Part shown: positions 36,061-46,892 of the stretch, one piece after another
How the letters are laid out: the number at the start of each line of letters is the position of its first letter
How positions within the stretch are numbered: position 1 is the stretch's first letter
Source: Cladobotryum mycophilum
Lineage: Eukaryota; Ascomycota; Sordariomycetes; Hypocreales; Hypocreaceae
Reading direction: 5' to 3'
DNA length: 64,000 bases
NCBI GenBank assembly: GCA_036429605.1
Contig: CM071591.1
Coordinates: forward strand, 3,472,001-3,536,000
The notes under the pieces: generated by a model
The model's database searches: none
Seen by the model: only the letters and a program-made list of their open reading frames with translations
Told to the model about the DNA's origin: nothing
Translations under genes and position numbers: made by a program

Positions 36061-39044
36061 ATGTCGCCCATCATGCCTCAACTAGACGGTGTGCCCTTCG
36101 CACCACAACCGCAGGCTCCAGGCAAGCCAAGCTTCTTCCGCAAGCTTCTAGGACGTCAGAGTCGCTCTGTTTCATCCTCGCCCGCCCCTCCTGATTCCGG
36201 AGACGAGCTGCCAAAGTCCATCGACGACCTATCCAAGTCGATTATTCGACGCATGTCGCGAAAGGTGGTACCCAGCCTGCCACGACCCCAAACATTCAAA
36301 CGCCAGCAATCGGAGAAAAGGGAGTACTTGACACCTATAGAACCCACCGCAGACGAACGAAGGGCGACCTCGGTTGATAGAAGGTCTCACAGGACTTGCG
36401 GACGTCCAGTATCCCAGGTTCACTCTAACCCCCGAGCCAGTGCACCAAGCTTCATAGGCGAGAGCCGCCCCGAGGCAGTCTCACTTCCAATACTCTCGCA
36501 TCCGCTGCCCATCCTTACAATTGATGATGATGATGAGGAGGATCAGGAGGATGAGGATCAGGAGTTTTCGCAGGAAGATGAACCGGATGCACTCCACTTA
36601 GACAGGCACATCTACGACCACCAGGCGCTTGACGAAGATTCCACGGCTGATGTGCGATCAATGACGACGTCTGAATATGAAAAGATGATCCATGACGACC
36701 TAGAGACCCTATGGATCCTAAACCTCAGCATGCATTTCCGAGATCGTTCGAAACGAGAAAAGTTCTTTGTAACCTACCGTGAGCAGGACCACGTTTGGCG
36801 CCGAGTCACGGTATCGCTCGATTATCGCGACGCACCACTCAACTCATTGGAATACGACCTCCTTCAAACCAAATACCAGAGAGATAAGAGCGCCAAAGTA
36901 TACGAGGCTATCCGCGAAAGCCTCCAAGATATTCAGTTTTACGATACAGTGACCAATCTCAAGCTTGAAACTACAGATGGTCGCCTGCATGTCCATGTAG
37001 TTGAAGATGGCAATGTGCGTATTTCGGCAAGAGCCTCTATGCTTGCGTTGGCAGCTAACCAGAACCGCAGGAAATCATTCACTACCCTACTGTCAGTCAA
37101 ATTCTGCACCTTGGCTGCAAACGAATCAGGGAACGGGATATCGAATTCGATTCGCACATGTCGGGATTTGTATACAAGGTGAATGTCAAGGGTCAGGTAT
37201 TGATCAAAAAGGAGATTCCAAGTCCTGATACCATCGAGGAATTTCTATACGAAGTCAACGCACTCAGCAGCCTCCGTTTCTCGAAAAACGTCATTCAATT
37301 CCACGGCGTCGTTGTCGATGATTTCGACGAGCATGTCAAGGGTCTCTTGATCAGCTACGCCGACCAAGGCGCCTTGATCGACGTCATATACGAGAATTGC
37401 AAAGACAATGACATTGGCCTTCCTTGGAGCACCAGAGAAAAGTGGGCGAGGCAAATCGTCCAGGGACTATCCGACATTCACGAGTCAGGATTCGTTCAAG
37501 GCGACTTTACCTTGTCCAACATTGTCATCGATGACGCCGGCGATGCCAAGATTATCGATATCAATAGAAGAGGGTGTCCCGTGGGATGGGAACCTCCAGA
37601 GGCCACAGCGTTGATTGAGTCCAACCACCGCCTGTCAATGTACATTGGTGTCAAGTCTGATCTCTACCAGCTAGGCATGGTTCTATGGGGACTCGCAATG
37701 ATGGAAGATGAGCCGGAAGCCCAGGGACGTCCGCTCATGCTGGGGCCCGAGATCAATGTGCCAGACTGGTACAGGCAGATGACGGAAATATGCCTCAGCG
37801 ACGACCCGAGGCTGAGACTTCAGGCATCAGCACTTTTACAGATGTTTCCTCAAGTAAACAACGGCAATAATGTCGGCACAACACGCGGGGATCACGAGCC
37901 AATGTCGGTCGATGATGGTTCAACGCTACACGATTTCGTTGTGGATGGTTACAACGCCCACTCTCACCCCGTGATCAGAACAGTCGAGCCACCACCCGGT
38001 TGGCCACATTCCAACACAGCCTACGTAGATAACGGGCCTTTGACCTACGACCCATACTACTACACGCGGGGTCGATCGCCACCAAGTCCGCTACCAAGCA
38101 ACTACGATGGCTGCGACTCGGAACGGGAATCGTTTTACAAGTCTGCTTGGGCTGCGAATAGAAACATACCGTCGTCGTACAGCGACAGCGGAGACGAAGA
38201 TATAGACCTGGACAATGAGGATGATATTTCACGAGAACCCACTCCAACACCCACTGCGGATAAGCTGCAAGTTGTCGACGCCGACGACGGAGATTTTGAC
38301 GAGCAAGCTCAATCGTACCACAAATTCCCCGTCCTTGCGACTAATGCAGCTGTCGGCGCAAGTGAGACTGAGCAAACTGCAGAGGTTGATCATGCCAATG
38401 TTGGGGAAATGGAACTTCAGGCCAATGATGGCATGCATGCTGTAGACATCAGGAGTACCAATCTCGATAACTCCAAGAAACCCAACACGGTCAAATTTGG
38501 GCAACAGGAGAGGCAGGCAGTGAAACGACCAGCGGGGATTGAAGCTAAGCTTTCTAAAGGCGAGCGTGAAGCAAGATCTATTTCGCTACAGAGACCCAGA
38601 GTAGTAGAGATGGTGTCTATTGAACCAAGAAGCGGGAACAAAGGAGACAAGATTTCTATGCAAGAGCAAGAATCAGAAACGGAGCCGGAGTACACTACAT
38701 CACACGCGCGGGGGATAACAGCACCCGATGCTCAAGAGAGTCGAAGTAGCGCGAAACTGCCGTCAGCTAAATTGACAGGCAAAGTTGATTCAAGGGACAC
38801 CGAGACCCGCCTGAAGGATGCAGCTGTCAAGGACTACACGGCAGCAATACAGAACTCATCCAGCCAGGAACACGAGCGTCCTAGACAGACAGCTCATCCC
38901 GTTACGCTTACAGGGATTGGTGCAGCCCATGTAGGAATTGACGAGCACTTGTTGCAAGAAAAGGGAAGCATTGAGGACGATTTTAGACTGATGACACGAC
39001 CTGAAGTGCCGGCAATAATGATTACGACAGAAGCCAACGCCTAA
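36061..39044 (+). CDS. Protein kinase-like protein with atypical catalytic loop
   Basis: Exons 36061-37014 and 37071-39044 (56-bp intron GTGCGT to CGCAG with a CTAAC branch point) encode 975 residues. The first about 200 are disordered, with a very acidic Asp/Glu tract. About residues 200-345 form a conserved-looking domain (MIHDDLETLWILNLSMHFRD). A protein-kinase fold spans about 345-590: VLIKKEIP as the VAIK strand, YADQGALIDVIY at the hinge, VQGDFTLSNIVID in place of HRDxxxxN, IIDINRRG in place of DFG, GWEPPE in place of APE, and KSDLYQLGMVLW. The catalytic Asp, Asn and metal-binding Asp are kept, but the HRD His/Arg and the DFG Phe-Gly are not. The C-terminal third is disordered. I recognise it as a family seen in Sordariomycetes but know no function. 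Confidence 0.82.
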
Positions 39045-41215
39045 GGGCAAATGGCGACAGGAGGAGATGATGTTTTATCGTCCATGTAACGGCCATTTAT
39101 GATGCATCTTGTTGGATTTCTTTTGAATTGTATTTGGTTAGATATGACGAGCGGGCAACTGACTCGGCGCATTGGCTTGGGAGGCGCATGATGTTTTATG
39201 ACTTTAGGTTTGTATGGTATGGAAACACTGGAACAATGATGGAAGCGACGTTTGAAGATGGGGGTGCCAGAAATCATGACAGAATGGTGCCAGCAATAGT
39301 TTTAGCAATATTTCGCATGTACTCTCACACACACACGATGAATGAAGAATCATTTTGTCTTTTGAATGCATGTTGGATCTGGTGAGCTTTGTGTTTAGGG
39401 TTGGTCTACCTATATAATGTGTAATATGGGTGGTGAGAGGAGGCTTGATAAAGGAAAGGCAGATTATGCAGGGACTCTGTAGGTGGCCAAATGCGGTAGT
39501 ATTCGAGAAGGTGGCGTAGAAGGATTATGCAAGGCATGGATAAAGAGAGAGAGAGCGGGTGTGGAAAGTAAATGTCTTGGGGAGGCTGGCAAGGTTGGCA
39601 AGGTCCAGGTTGATATGCCCGCTTTGCCCACCCATGTCTATGGTTTACTAAGATACGGGTACGTACCCTGATATTTTATGTAAGGTAAGGCAAGGAGGTA
39701 TTAGTAGGCATAACCTTTTTTTCTCTCTCTCCCTATCGGACGACTGGATGTTTGCATTTTTTCTGTTGGGGATGGAGCCGGGGTAACTGGGAAAGCCGGC
39801 GGAGGATGATGATGCACATCCAACGTTGCAAAACGCTGGGAAACAGCACTGCATTTTTCATTCTTTTCTTTGGACGAATTACATGGAGAGAGGACGAGAA
39901 TAGTTTTGGGGTTCACGAGGGAAATAGTTTGAAAGAAATAGAGTGGGAGCCGAGGCAAAATCAAACAAAGGAAGTCTCGTCGTCTCTTTAGGGTGAGGCG
40001 ATGACGAGGTTGAGACTTGTTTTGTTTTTTTTTTGGTTGTAGTATTGGACATGAGACACAGAGTACTAGGTATGGCAACTCCGTTGGAAAGTTTTTGTAG
40101 GGTATTGATGCCTTATACTTACCGACGGGGTTTATATGTATGAGGGGATGTTACGTCGAGGAGGTCACGGTGTGTTGCATGGAAGGTGGTGTGTTGTTGA
40201 GAAAGACAACTTGGGTACTTGGAGCGAAACCATAATTTTTTGGGGGGATCGAACCTCGGCTCAGGAATGCTTATATAAGATGGTAATCGAGTTACGTTTT
40301 TTTTCCTATTGTTGTCGCAGATGAAGGCGGGATATGTTTTATAAGTAATACTTGCAGTAATAAAACGTGAATCTGTAGATGATGCGTAATGGGCGGGAGA
40401 TGCGATCAGATGAGTTATGGTGGATGGATGGTGATAAAAAATGTCTCGCCACGTCTTGGCCTGTGTGAGATATGGATAAGGGATACCGAGCAGCAGTTAT
40501 CGGGATTGATGTGTTGGGGGGATGGGCGGCTCGGATGGATGGGCAAGATCGGAAAGAAAGAAAGAAAGAAAAGAAAAGAAAAGAAAAGAGGGACATTCAT
40601 AATCAACCCTAACCCGTGAAGCTCGCTGGGGTTCGTGACTGCAGGTACAAGCGCCGCTACTGATTGGTCAACAACCAATCTTTTTGTTTTTTTGGTTTGT
40701 ACTACGTGCAAGGGAGGTCGTGGACCGCCAACAAAGCCAAGTTGTCTCCCCTTCTTCTTCCCCAGCTTCATCGTTATCGTCATCTTACGACTGGGTGGTC
40801 TTGAACGGACGAGAGGAAGCAGTGTGCAGTGCGCCTATCTTTTTTGTTTTATTTATTTTGGGGACGAGCAGGTGGGCGGTGTCTGAGGGAATGAATCTAC
40901 AGGGCAAAACATACCTTGTAAAAATATGCCTGATAAGGCACGTCAGAGCGCTGTAGCACGCCAACAGGAGAGAGAAAGAGAGACACCAACTGGAGAGGCT
41001 CAAGAAAATTGCGGGGCCGCAGTGGAACCAAACCAAACCAAACCAAACCAAAAAAAAACTTGTTGGGGAAGGAAAAGGCGTTGAGTGCTGGGACGCGATG
41101 TGACCAAAGTGACATTGGTTGGCTGGCAATGAACCACTGCGGATCAGGTACCTCTAGTAATATTGTTGGTTTCATTTTTTGATTGAGGCAAAAAAGTCAT
41201 GGGAGGGAAAGTCAT

Positions 41216-41255
41216 GTCAGTCAGTCAGTCAGTCAGCCAGCCAGCCAGCCAGTCA
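41216..41255. repeat. (GTCA)n/(GCCA)n microsatellite
   Basis: About ten 4-bp units, five of CAGT type followed by four of CCAG type. The same CAGT motif recurs at 41635-41655. Confidence 0.9.
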
Positions 41256-41634
41256 GGTCGGTTCAGGTCAGGTCATACAGGCAGAAAGAAGGAAGGAGCA
41301 GTTGAGAGAGAGAAAGATGCCGAGCTTCCAACACACACACGCGCATACACGCAACCTTGAGAAGTTGAAGGAGGCAACACATGTGAATATTCCTACCTTA
41401 AAAACATGTAATGATATTTGATATAGATATTTCCGTTTCAGCACGGAAAAGAAGAAGAAAAGAGAATAACAGAAATACGATATCACACTCTTGCATGTCA
41501 TCATCTTTCTCCATCAGCTGGATTCACTTCACTTACAAGATAAAAAACCTTGGGACATACCTACAAGTAACACACGCACACACGTACCTCTCCCAGGTCC
41601 CAACCCCAGCAAAGCAAAGAGAGGGCGAGAAAAA

Positions 41635-41655
41635 CAGTCAGTCAGTCAGTCAGTC
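41635..41655. repeat. (CAGT)n microsatellite
   Basis: Five tandem CAGT units within the OLE1 upstream region. Confidence 0.9.
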
Positions 41656-42192
41656 CAACCAACTTCTTTTTTTATCCACAACAAGTCTCTCTCCCCCTCC
41701 CTTGCTTTTCAGGTCCAGGGCTACCTGCATGTATCTATTGACACCCTTGCCCGGTCGCTTTTGCCTCTTCGCTCCGCCCGAAAAGAACCAGATGCCTCGG
41801 TACCTCTTACACCTAATCTTGCTGTAACGGTACCAAAAAAGGCCCTCGCTTGAATCGGTTGACACAACCGTTGACTCCCGTCTTCAACATACCCCCCGTC
41901 CCCAATGCTTGTCCCTTGTACCTGTACCTGTTCCTGTTCCCTTGCCCTCCACAACAGATTTCAACACTTCCTTGATATAAGACGAATTCAACACCACCTA
42001 CCAGACCTCTGACCTCTTCCTCTTTCTTTCTTTCTTTCTTCTTCATACCACTCTTCTTCCTCCTTTACCCTCCCCCTCTCTCTCTTGGACAAGCTTCGGA
42101 CTCTTGTTCATTCTTCCTTGCCTTTCAACTTATCAACCCATAATCCATCTCCAACCAAACCATACTGATAGATCGACAAGTCCCCCAATAAC

Positions 42193-43694
42193 ATGTCCGA
42201 GTCGTCCGCCTCGGCCTCAAAGGCCCAGGCTCAGGCATTTCCGGATGGCACCACCGACTACGTGCCTCTGCGAGCCGGCGTCAAGGTCGACCCCAAAAAG
42301 GTTCACATCGCTGACCAGCCCATGACCCTCTCCAACTGGCACAAGCACGTCAACTGGCTCAACACCACCCTCATCGTCTTTATCCCCATGATTGGCTTCA
42401 TCTCTGCCTACTGGGTTCCTCTCCGACTCTACACCCTCATCTTTGCCGCCATCTACTACTTCAACACTGGTCTCGGCATCACAGCCGGTAAGCTTCTCCT
42501 GCATTCCTTCGGTGTACACCGAACAAACACTTGCTCAGTACTGACTTTCAATCCCCAGGATACCACCGTCTCTGGGCCCATACCTCATACAAGGCCACCC
42601 TCCCCCTCAAGATCTACCTTGCTGCCGTCGGTGCTGGCGCCGTCGAAGGCTCTATCCGCTGGTGGTCCAGGGAGCACCGTGCTCATCACCGATACACTGA
42701 TACCGAAAAGGACCCCTACTCGGTCCGAAAGGGTCTCCTCTACTCTCATCTCGGATGGATGGTCTTCAAGCAGAACCCCAAGCGCTCCGGCCGAACTGAT
42801 ATCACCGATCTCAACGAGGACCCCGTCGTCATCTGGCAGCACCGTCACTACCTCAAGTGTGTCATCTTCATGGCTCTCGTCTTCCCTACCATCTTCTGCG
42901 GCCTGCTCTGGGGCGATTGGCTTGGCGGTTTCGTCTACGGCGGTATCCTTCGTATCTGGTTCGTTCAGCAGGCTACCTTCTGCGTCAACTCCTTGGCCCA
43001 CTGGCTCGGTGACCAGCCCTTTGACGACCGCAACTCTCCCCGTGATCATCTCATCACTGCTCTCGTCACTCTCGGTGAGGGTTACCACAACTTCCACCAC
43101 GAGTTCCCCTCCGACTACCGAAACGCCATCGAGTGGTATCAGTATGATCCCACCAAGTGGTCCATCTACTTCTGGAAGATGACTGGACTTGCCTTTGATC
43201 TGAAGCAGTTCCGCGCCAACGAGATTGAGAAGGGTCGTGTCCAGCAGCTCCAGAAGAAGCTTGACCAGAAGCGTGCCACTCTTGACTGGGGCACTCCCCT
43301 TGAGCAGCTTCCCGTCGTCAACTGGGATGACTTTGTCGCCGATGCCAAGAACGGCAAGGCTCTCATCGCTATTGCCGGTGTCATCCATGACGTTACTACT
43401 TTCATCAGGGATCACCCCGGTGGCAAGGCTCTCATTACTTCGGCCATCGGCAAGGATGCCACCGCCATTTTCAACGGTGGTGTCTACAACCACTCCAACG
43501 CTGCCCACAACTTGCTGTCTACCATGCGTGTTGGTGTCCTCCGTGGTGGTTGCGAGGTTGAGATCTGGAAGCGTGCCCAGTTCGAGAACAAGGATGTCAC
43601 CTACATGAACGACTCTGCCGGTCAGCGCATCGTCCGAGCCGGTTCTCAGGTTACCAAGATTGCTGCACCCGTGGCTAGCGCCGATGCGGCTTAA
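42193..43694 (+). CDS. OLE1: OLE1, stearoyl-CoA delta-9 desaturase with cytochrome b5 domain
   Basis: Di-iron ER membrane enzyme that introduces the cis-9 double bond into palmitoyl- and stearoyl-CoA. Exons 42193-42487 and 42559-43694 give 476 residues. The histidine boxes are intact: HRLWAH (101-106), HRAHH (138-142), HNFHH (275-279), plus the auxiliary NSLAHWLGD (242-250). The C-terminal cytochrome b5 domain, which supplies electrons in fungal Ole1, has HPGG (384-387) and the second haem ligand region [10 protein letters not shown]. Codon choice is strongly C-ending, indicating high expression; this bias also produces a spurious 307-codon antisense frame. The single intron sits just before the first histidine box. 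Confidence 0.97.
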
Positions 43695-44678
43695 GTTGAT
43701 GGGTTGAACGTGAAATGAAGTCTTTTTTTAATGGGAAACAAATAGAGTTGGTCTGAAGTTGTCAAGTGGTGCGGGGTATGCCCCCTCCATTCTGATAATG
43801 GATGAACAGCATCATGTATCATGAATGGCGTTTGAGGAGATTTGGTATGCGTTTTTTCTAGTTTGATGCGCTGGGACGCTGGGTTCAAGAATAAGAATGT
43901 CGCCCCAGAGAACATTCAGCCAGACGATCGCAGCCTGGATAATGGCAGTTGTGCATCAAAATGTGCCAGCCACTCACTTATGAATAAAATATTTTTTGAT
44001 TCGTAAAAAAATTGAAGCTCATTGATTGCATCGTGACCTTGTAAGATTCTCGCAGTTGTATCGTTTGCAGTGGTATTGCGTGTGGAGAGTAGAATAGCCA
44101 TGTGGACTTGCCCATTCCCCACAATAGCCCTTGAAGACGGAATTTCATCATTCTATATACACGAATGAGAAGAAAAAGGAGGAACCGAAAAACTTGTCTC
44201 ATATGATCCATAACGCCGTTGACTGTAATTTCCATATTTTATCGTTTACTCAACTATAACTGATTGAGCATTGTAGCGCGAAAAGCAAAGCGATGCTTGT
44301 TGTAGCCCCCTGTTCTCCCCATCTGTTTGTAAGATTGTATCGAAATTTGAAGCGTAGACTTTTGCCACGAGTTGGTTTTTAATAAATCGTAGACTCTGCC
44401 CCCTTGGAAGCAAGCTTAGAGGCAAGCCTAGAAGCTGAGTAAGGGGTGTGGATGACTTCGTTCAAATAACACCCTCGCCAGGAGGGTGATATTGTAAACT
44501 GAACAGTTGATTTGAAGATGAATGACTTTCCCGTTTCCCTTTGGAAGAGTGATGCCCAATGTAAGAGGGGGAAGGAGGGCAGAACCCCGAGAAAAAAGAG
44601 AAGAAAAAAGGAAGAAAAAAGAAGAAGAAGAAGAAGAAAGAAGAAAAGTCCAAAATGACGTGGTCTCCTCGCCTTCTT
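43695..44678. other. Convergent spacer, OLE1 / SEH1
   Basis: 984 bases between convergent 3' ends. The right end has a purine-rich AAG/GAA tract at 44590-44646. No gene supported. Confidence 0.5.
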
Positions 44679-46102
44679 TCAAGGAATAGCCATCCTCGTC
44701 TTCATCATGACCAGCTCGGAACTCTTGGCCCACCTCCCATCCGGTAGTTGCCTGTAGCACAACAACCGCCCGTCATCCCCCGTGCTCCCCAGGATCTGCC
44801 CGTCGTCGTCGAAGCCCACCCTCCACACGGGCGTCCGGTGGCTGTCCAGCTTGGAGATCTCGCGGTAGGTGTGCTTGATCTGGCCCGGCTGGCCGGTCCA
44901 CAAGCGGTCTCCCGAAGTGCCGCTCTTTGCGAGGCTGGCACTGAGGGTAGAGGACGGGAGGTGCGGGGGTGTCTGTCGCCATCCTCCTTTGTGGGCGATT
45001 CCTTGGAGGCGTGGATATCGGGCTTGAGCAGGTCCGCCGCGGACCACGATTTTCCGTCATCGGCGTTATACGGCGCCTCCACGCGAAACACCCTCGCATA
45101 GCCGTCCTGACACGCCGTGGCAATCATGTCGTAGCCCCGAATATTCCCAGGCGCCCAGGCAATGTCCCTCACCAGGCCCCTATGCCCCGTAATCTCCACC
45201 GCCAGGTAAAACTCCTTTTGCATCGTCGACACCCCGTAGCTCGCCGACGCAATCTCCCTCGTCCTGTAGACTTTCACGGCGTTCATGCCCGCCACCACCA
45301 GGCCCAGGGCGTCTGAGGGCACACCCGCCCTGAGGGCGCCGTAGCACGGCTCCGGGTTGGGGTCGAAGCGGACCTTGAACGAGACCTCCTCCCCGCGGCT
45401 AGGCTTGGCGCACACGGTAAACTCGTCGATGGACGTGTACTCGGACAGGTTCTCGGGCTGGTCGTTCTCGTAGACGGTGAGCCTCCCGTCAGTGGCCAGG
45501 AGGGCGAGGTACGTCTGCCTCGTCTCCTCGTTGTGCTTCATGGAAAAGGACCTGTAGGGGGAGCGCGTGGAGCGCGTGTCGAAGGCGGGGCGGCCGTTGA
45601 CCGACCTGGCTGCGCAGAACCGTCTACCCGGTGCGGCGGACGGGTTCTCGGCCCAGAGGCGGAACCAGCCCTCCATGCCGAGGGAGGCGAGCAAGTTGGG
45701 GTATATCGTCGCGGGGAGCCATTGTAGCTAAGATTTCCCTCGTCCATTAATACAATTGGTTCCTCAGGCTGAATGCAAAACAGGGACAGCGTGGCGGGGG
45801 ATGTGCAACAAGAAGAGGAGGAAGGGGGAAGGGGGGAAGAAGGTGGGATGTAGGTAGTAGTAACAACGAACCTCCAAGACTTCACCACCATGAGCGCTCC
45901 AAGTATCGCAAAGTCGCCAGGTCCCGTCCTTATGCCTATTAAAGACGCGAATCTTCCCGTCGACCGAGCCGGTAGCGCAGCGATCACCGTACGTATTGAA
46001 CGCAATGGCCTGGACGAGGTCCTTGTGGCCGTGGTTGAGATTGAGGTCAAAGGACTTGTTGTCGTCGCTGGGGGAAGGTAGGATGGGGATCGGCGTCGCC
46101 AT
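44679..46102 (-). CDS. SEH1: SEH1, WD40 nucleoporin / SEA complex subunit (frame broken once)
   Basis: Beta-propeller subunit of the Nup84/107 nuclear pore complex and of the SEA/GATOR complex regulating TORC1. Exons are 46102-45872 and 45727-44679. Seh1-type blades are visible: HKDLVQAIAFNTYGDRCATG, then VDGKIRVFNRHKDGTWRLCD, WSAHGGEVLE/LQWLPA across the intron, GHRGLVRDIAWAPGNI, then ATACQDGYARVFRVE, and SHRTPVWRVGFDDDGQILGS at the end. Between the last two blocks the frame shifts. Upstream frame reads EDGDRHP; the rest (HLPSSTLSASLAKSGTSGD onward to the natural stop at 44679) is one frame away, restored by one extra C in the run read as G5 at 44965-44969 on the plus strand. With that base the protein is 426 residues. 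Confidence 0.9.
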
Positions 46103-46892
46103 GGCTCTTTTTTATTCTATGCTGTAGAGAGAAATCATGGAAGAAGGGTCTTGTGTGGCGGATCTAGCAAAGGAGGAGCTTTCGAGCGGTATAAAAAAAT
46201 TGGAAGAAAAAAAAAGAAAAAAAGAGAGGTGTTATTGTTGATTAATGGAATAGTATGTAGGTTTGAAGCTATCTAGATCGAAGCTCACGGTAAAAGGCCG
46301 TGCGACGTCATGTGCAACCACACGAGCTACTACCCTACAAGCTACTACCCTGAAGTGGGAAGACATACCCAACGGGGGGTTATCGAACCCCCTCTCCATT
46401 AAAAGGCCCCAATTTGAGACTTGGAAAGGAATGAAAGACCGAAAAGAGAAATTGATTTCTCCAATCTCACCTCTTTCTCCTTGAATAATTATCTGGTGGG
46501 TTAGACAATTGGCATATGTGTATTCTTCAATCCCTCATCTCCAAGGGCTTTGATAATCCTCTATAACATTTACAACATGTGCTCAGAAGCATTCTTCGTT
46601 CACCTCAAAACAAATCCCGTAATCCACAGATAACAGATGAAAAATAGTCATATAAGAATATAGTTAGACATCAATTAGCAAACATTTTTGCCCCATTCGA
46701 GTATAGAAACTCCTAGGTCCCGATAACTAGCATCATGGATCCATGAATGATATGCCACCGCCTATGCCCCTCCCAAACCCTTTAAACCTAGTCTTGGGAC
46801 GCTGACTATATGTCATGCGCGCCCCCCTTGTTAAACCATCAGGCGCCGATTGAGTATAACCGAAAGGAAAAGCAAATCAAGAATAAGGCAGC
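46103..46892. other. Spacer upstream of SEH1
   Basis: 790 bases holding the SEH1 promoter and the 3' UTR of the Zn2Cys6 gene. It contains a 12-bp direct repeat (AGCTACTACCCT at 46325-46336 and 46340-46351) and a perfect 7-bp G/C hairpin at 46375-46392. No gene seen. Confidence 0.5.
46375..46392. other. Perfect GGGGGTT/AACCCCC hairpin
   Basis: Seven perfect base pairs (46375-46381 with 46386-46392) around an ATCG loop, about 280 bases upstream of the SEH1 ATG. It resembles a tRNA T-arm only superficially; no acceptor stem or box A was found nearby. Confidence 0.6.

Larger units (their letters stand above)
39045..42192. other. 3.1-kb spacer upstream of OLE1
   Basis: Holds the kinase-like gene 3' UTR and a long OLE1 promoter/leader. 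Features are purine- and A/T-rich low complexity, an AAAG/AAAAG tract near 40555-40590, (AACCA)n near 41026-41052, two GTCA microsatellites, and a strongly pyrimidine-rich last about 250 bases (41940-42190). Long fungal OLE1 leaders are known, so part of this is probably transcribed. Confidence 0.5.

Noticed and set aside
40248..40270. tRNA box B-like sequence (GGTTCGATCC on the minus strand)
   Set aside because: No complementary T-stem, no acceptor stem and no box A at the proper distance.
42585..43508. 307-codon minus-strand frame over OLE1
   Set aside because: Antisense shadow of a strongly codon-biased gene; composition is Val/Gly/Asp-rich with no motif.
46371..46393. T-arm-like hairpin considered as part of a tRNA
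   Set aside because: The loop is too short for a T-loop if all pairs form, and no box A or acceptor stem was found on either strand.
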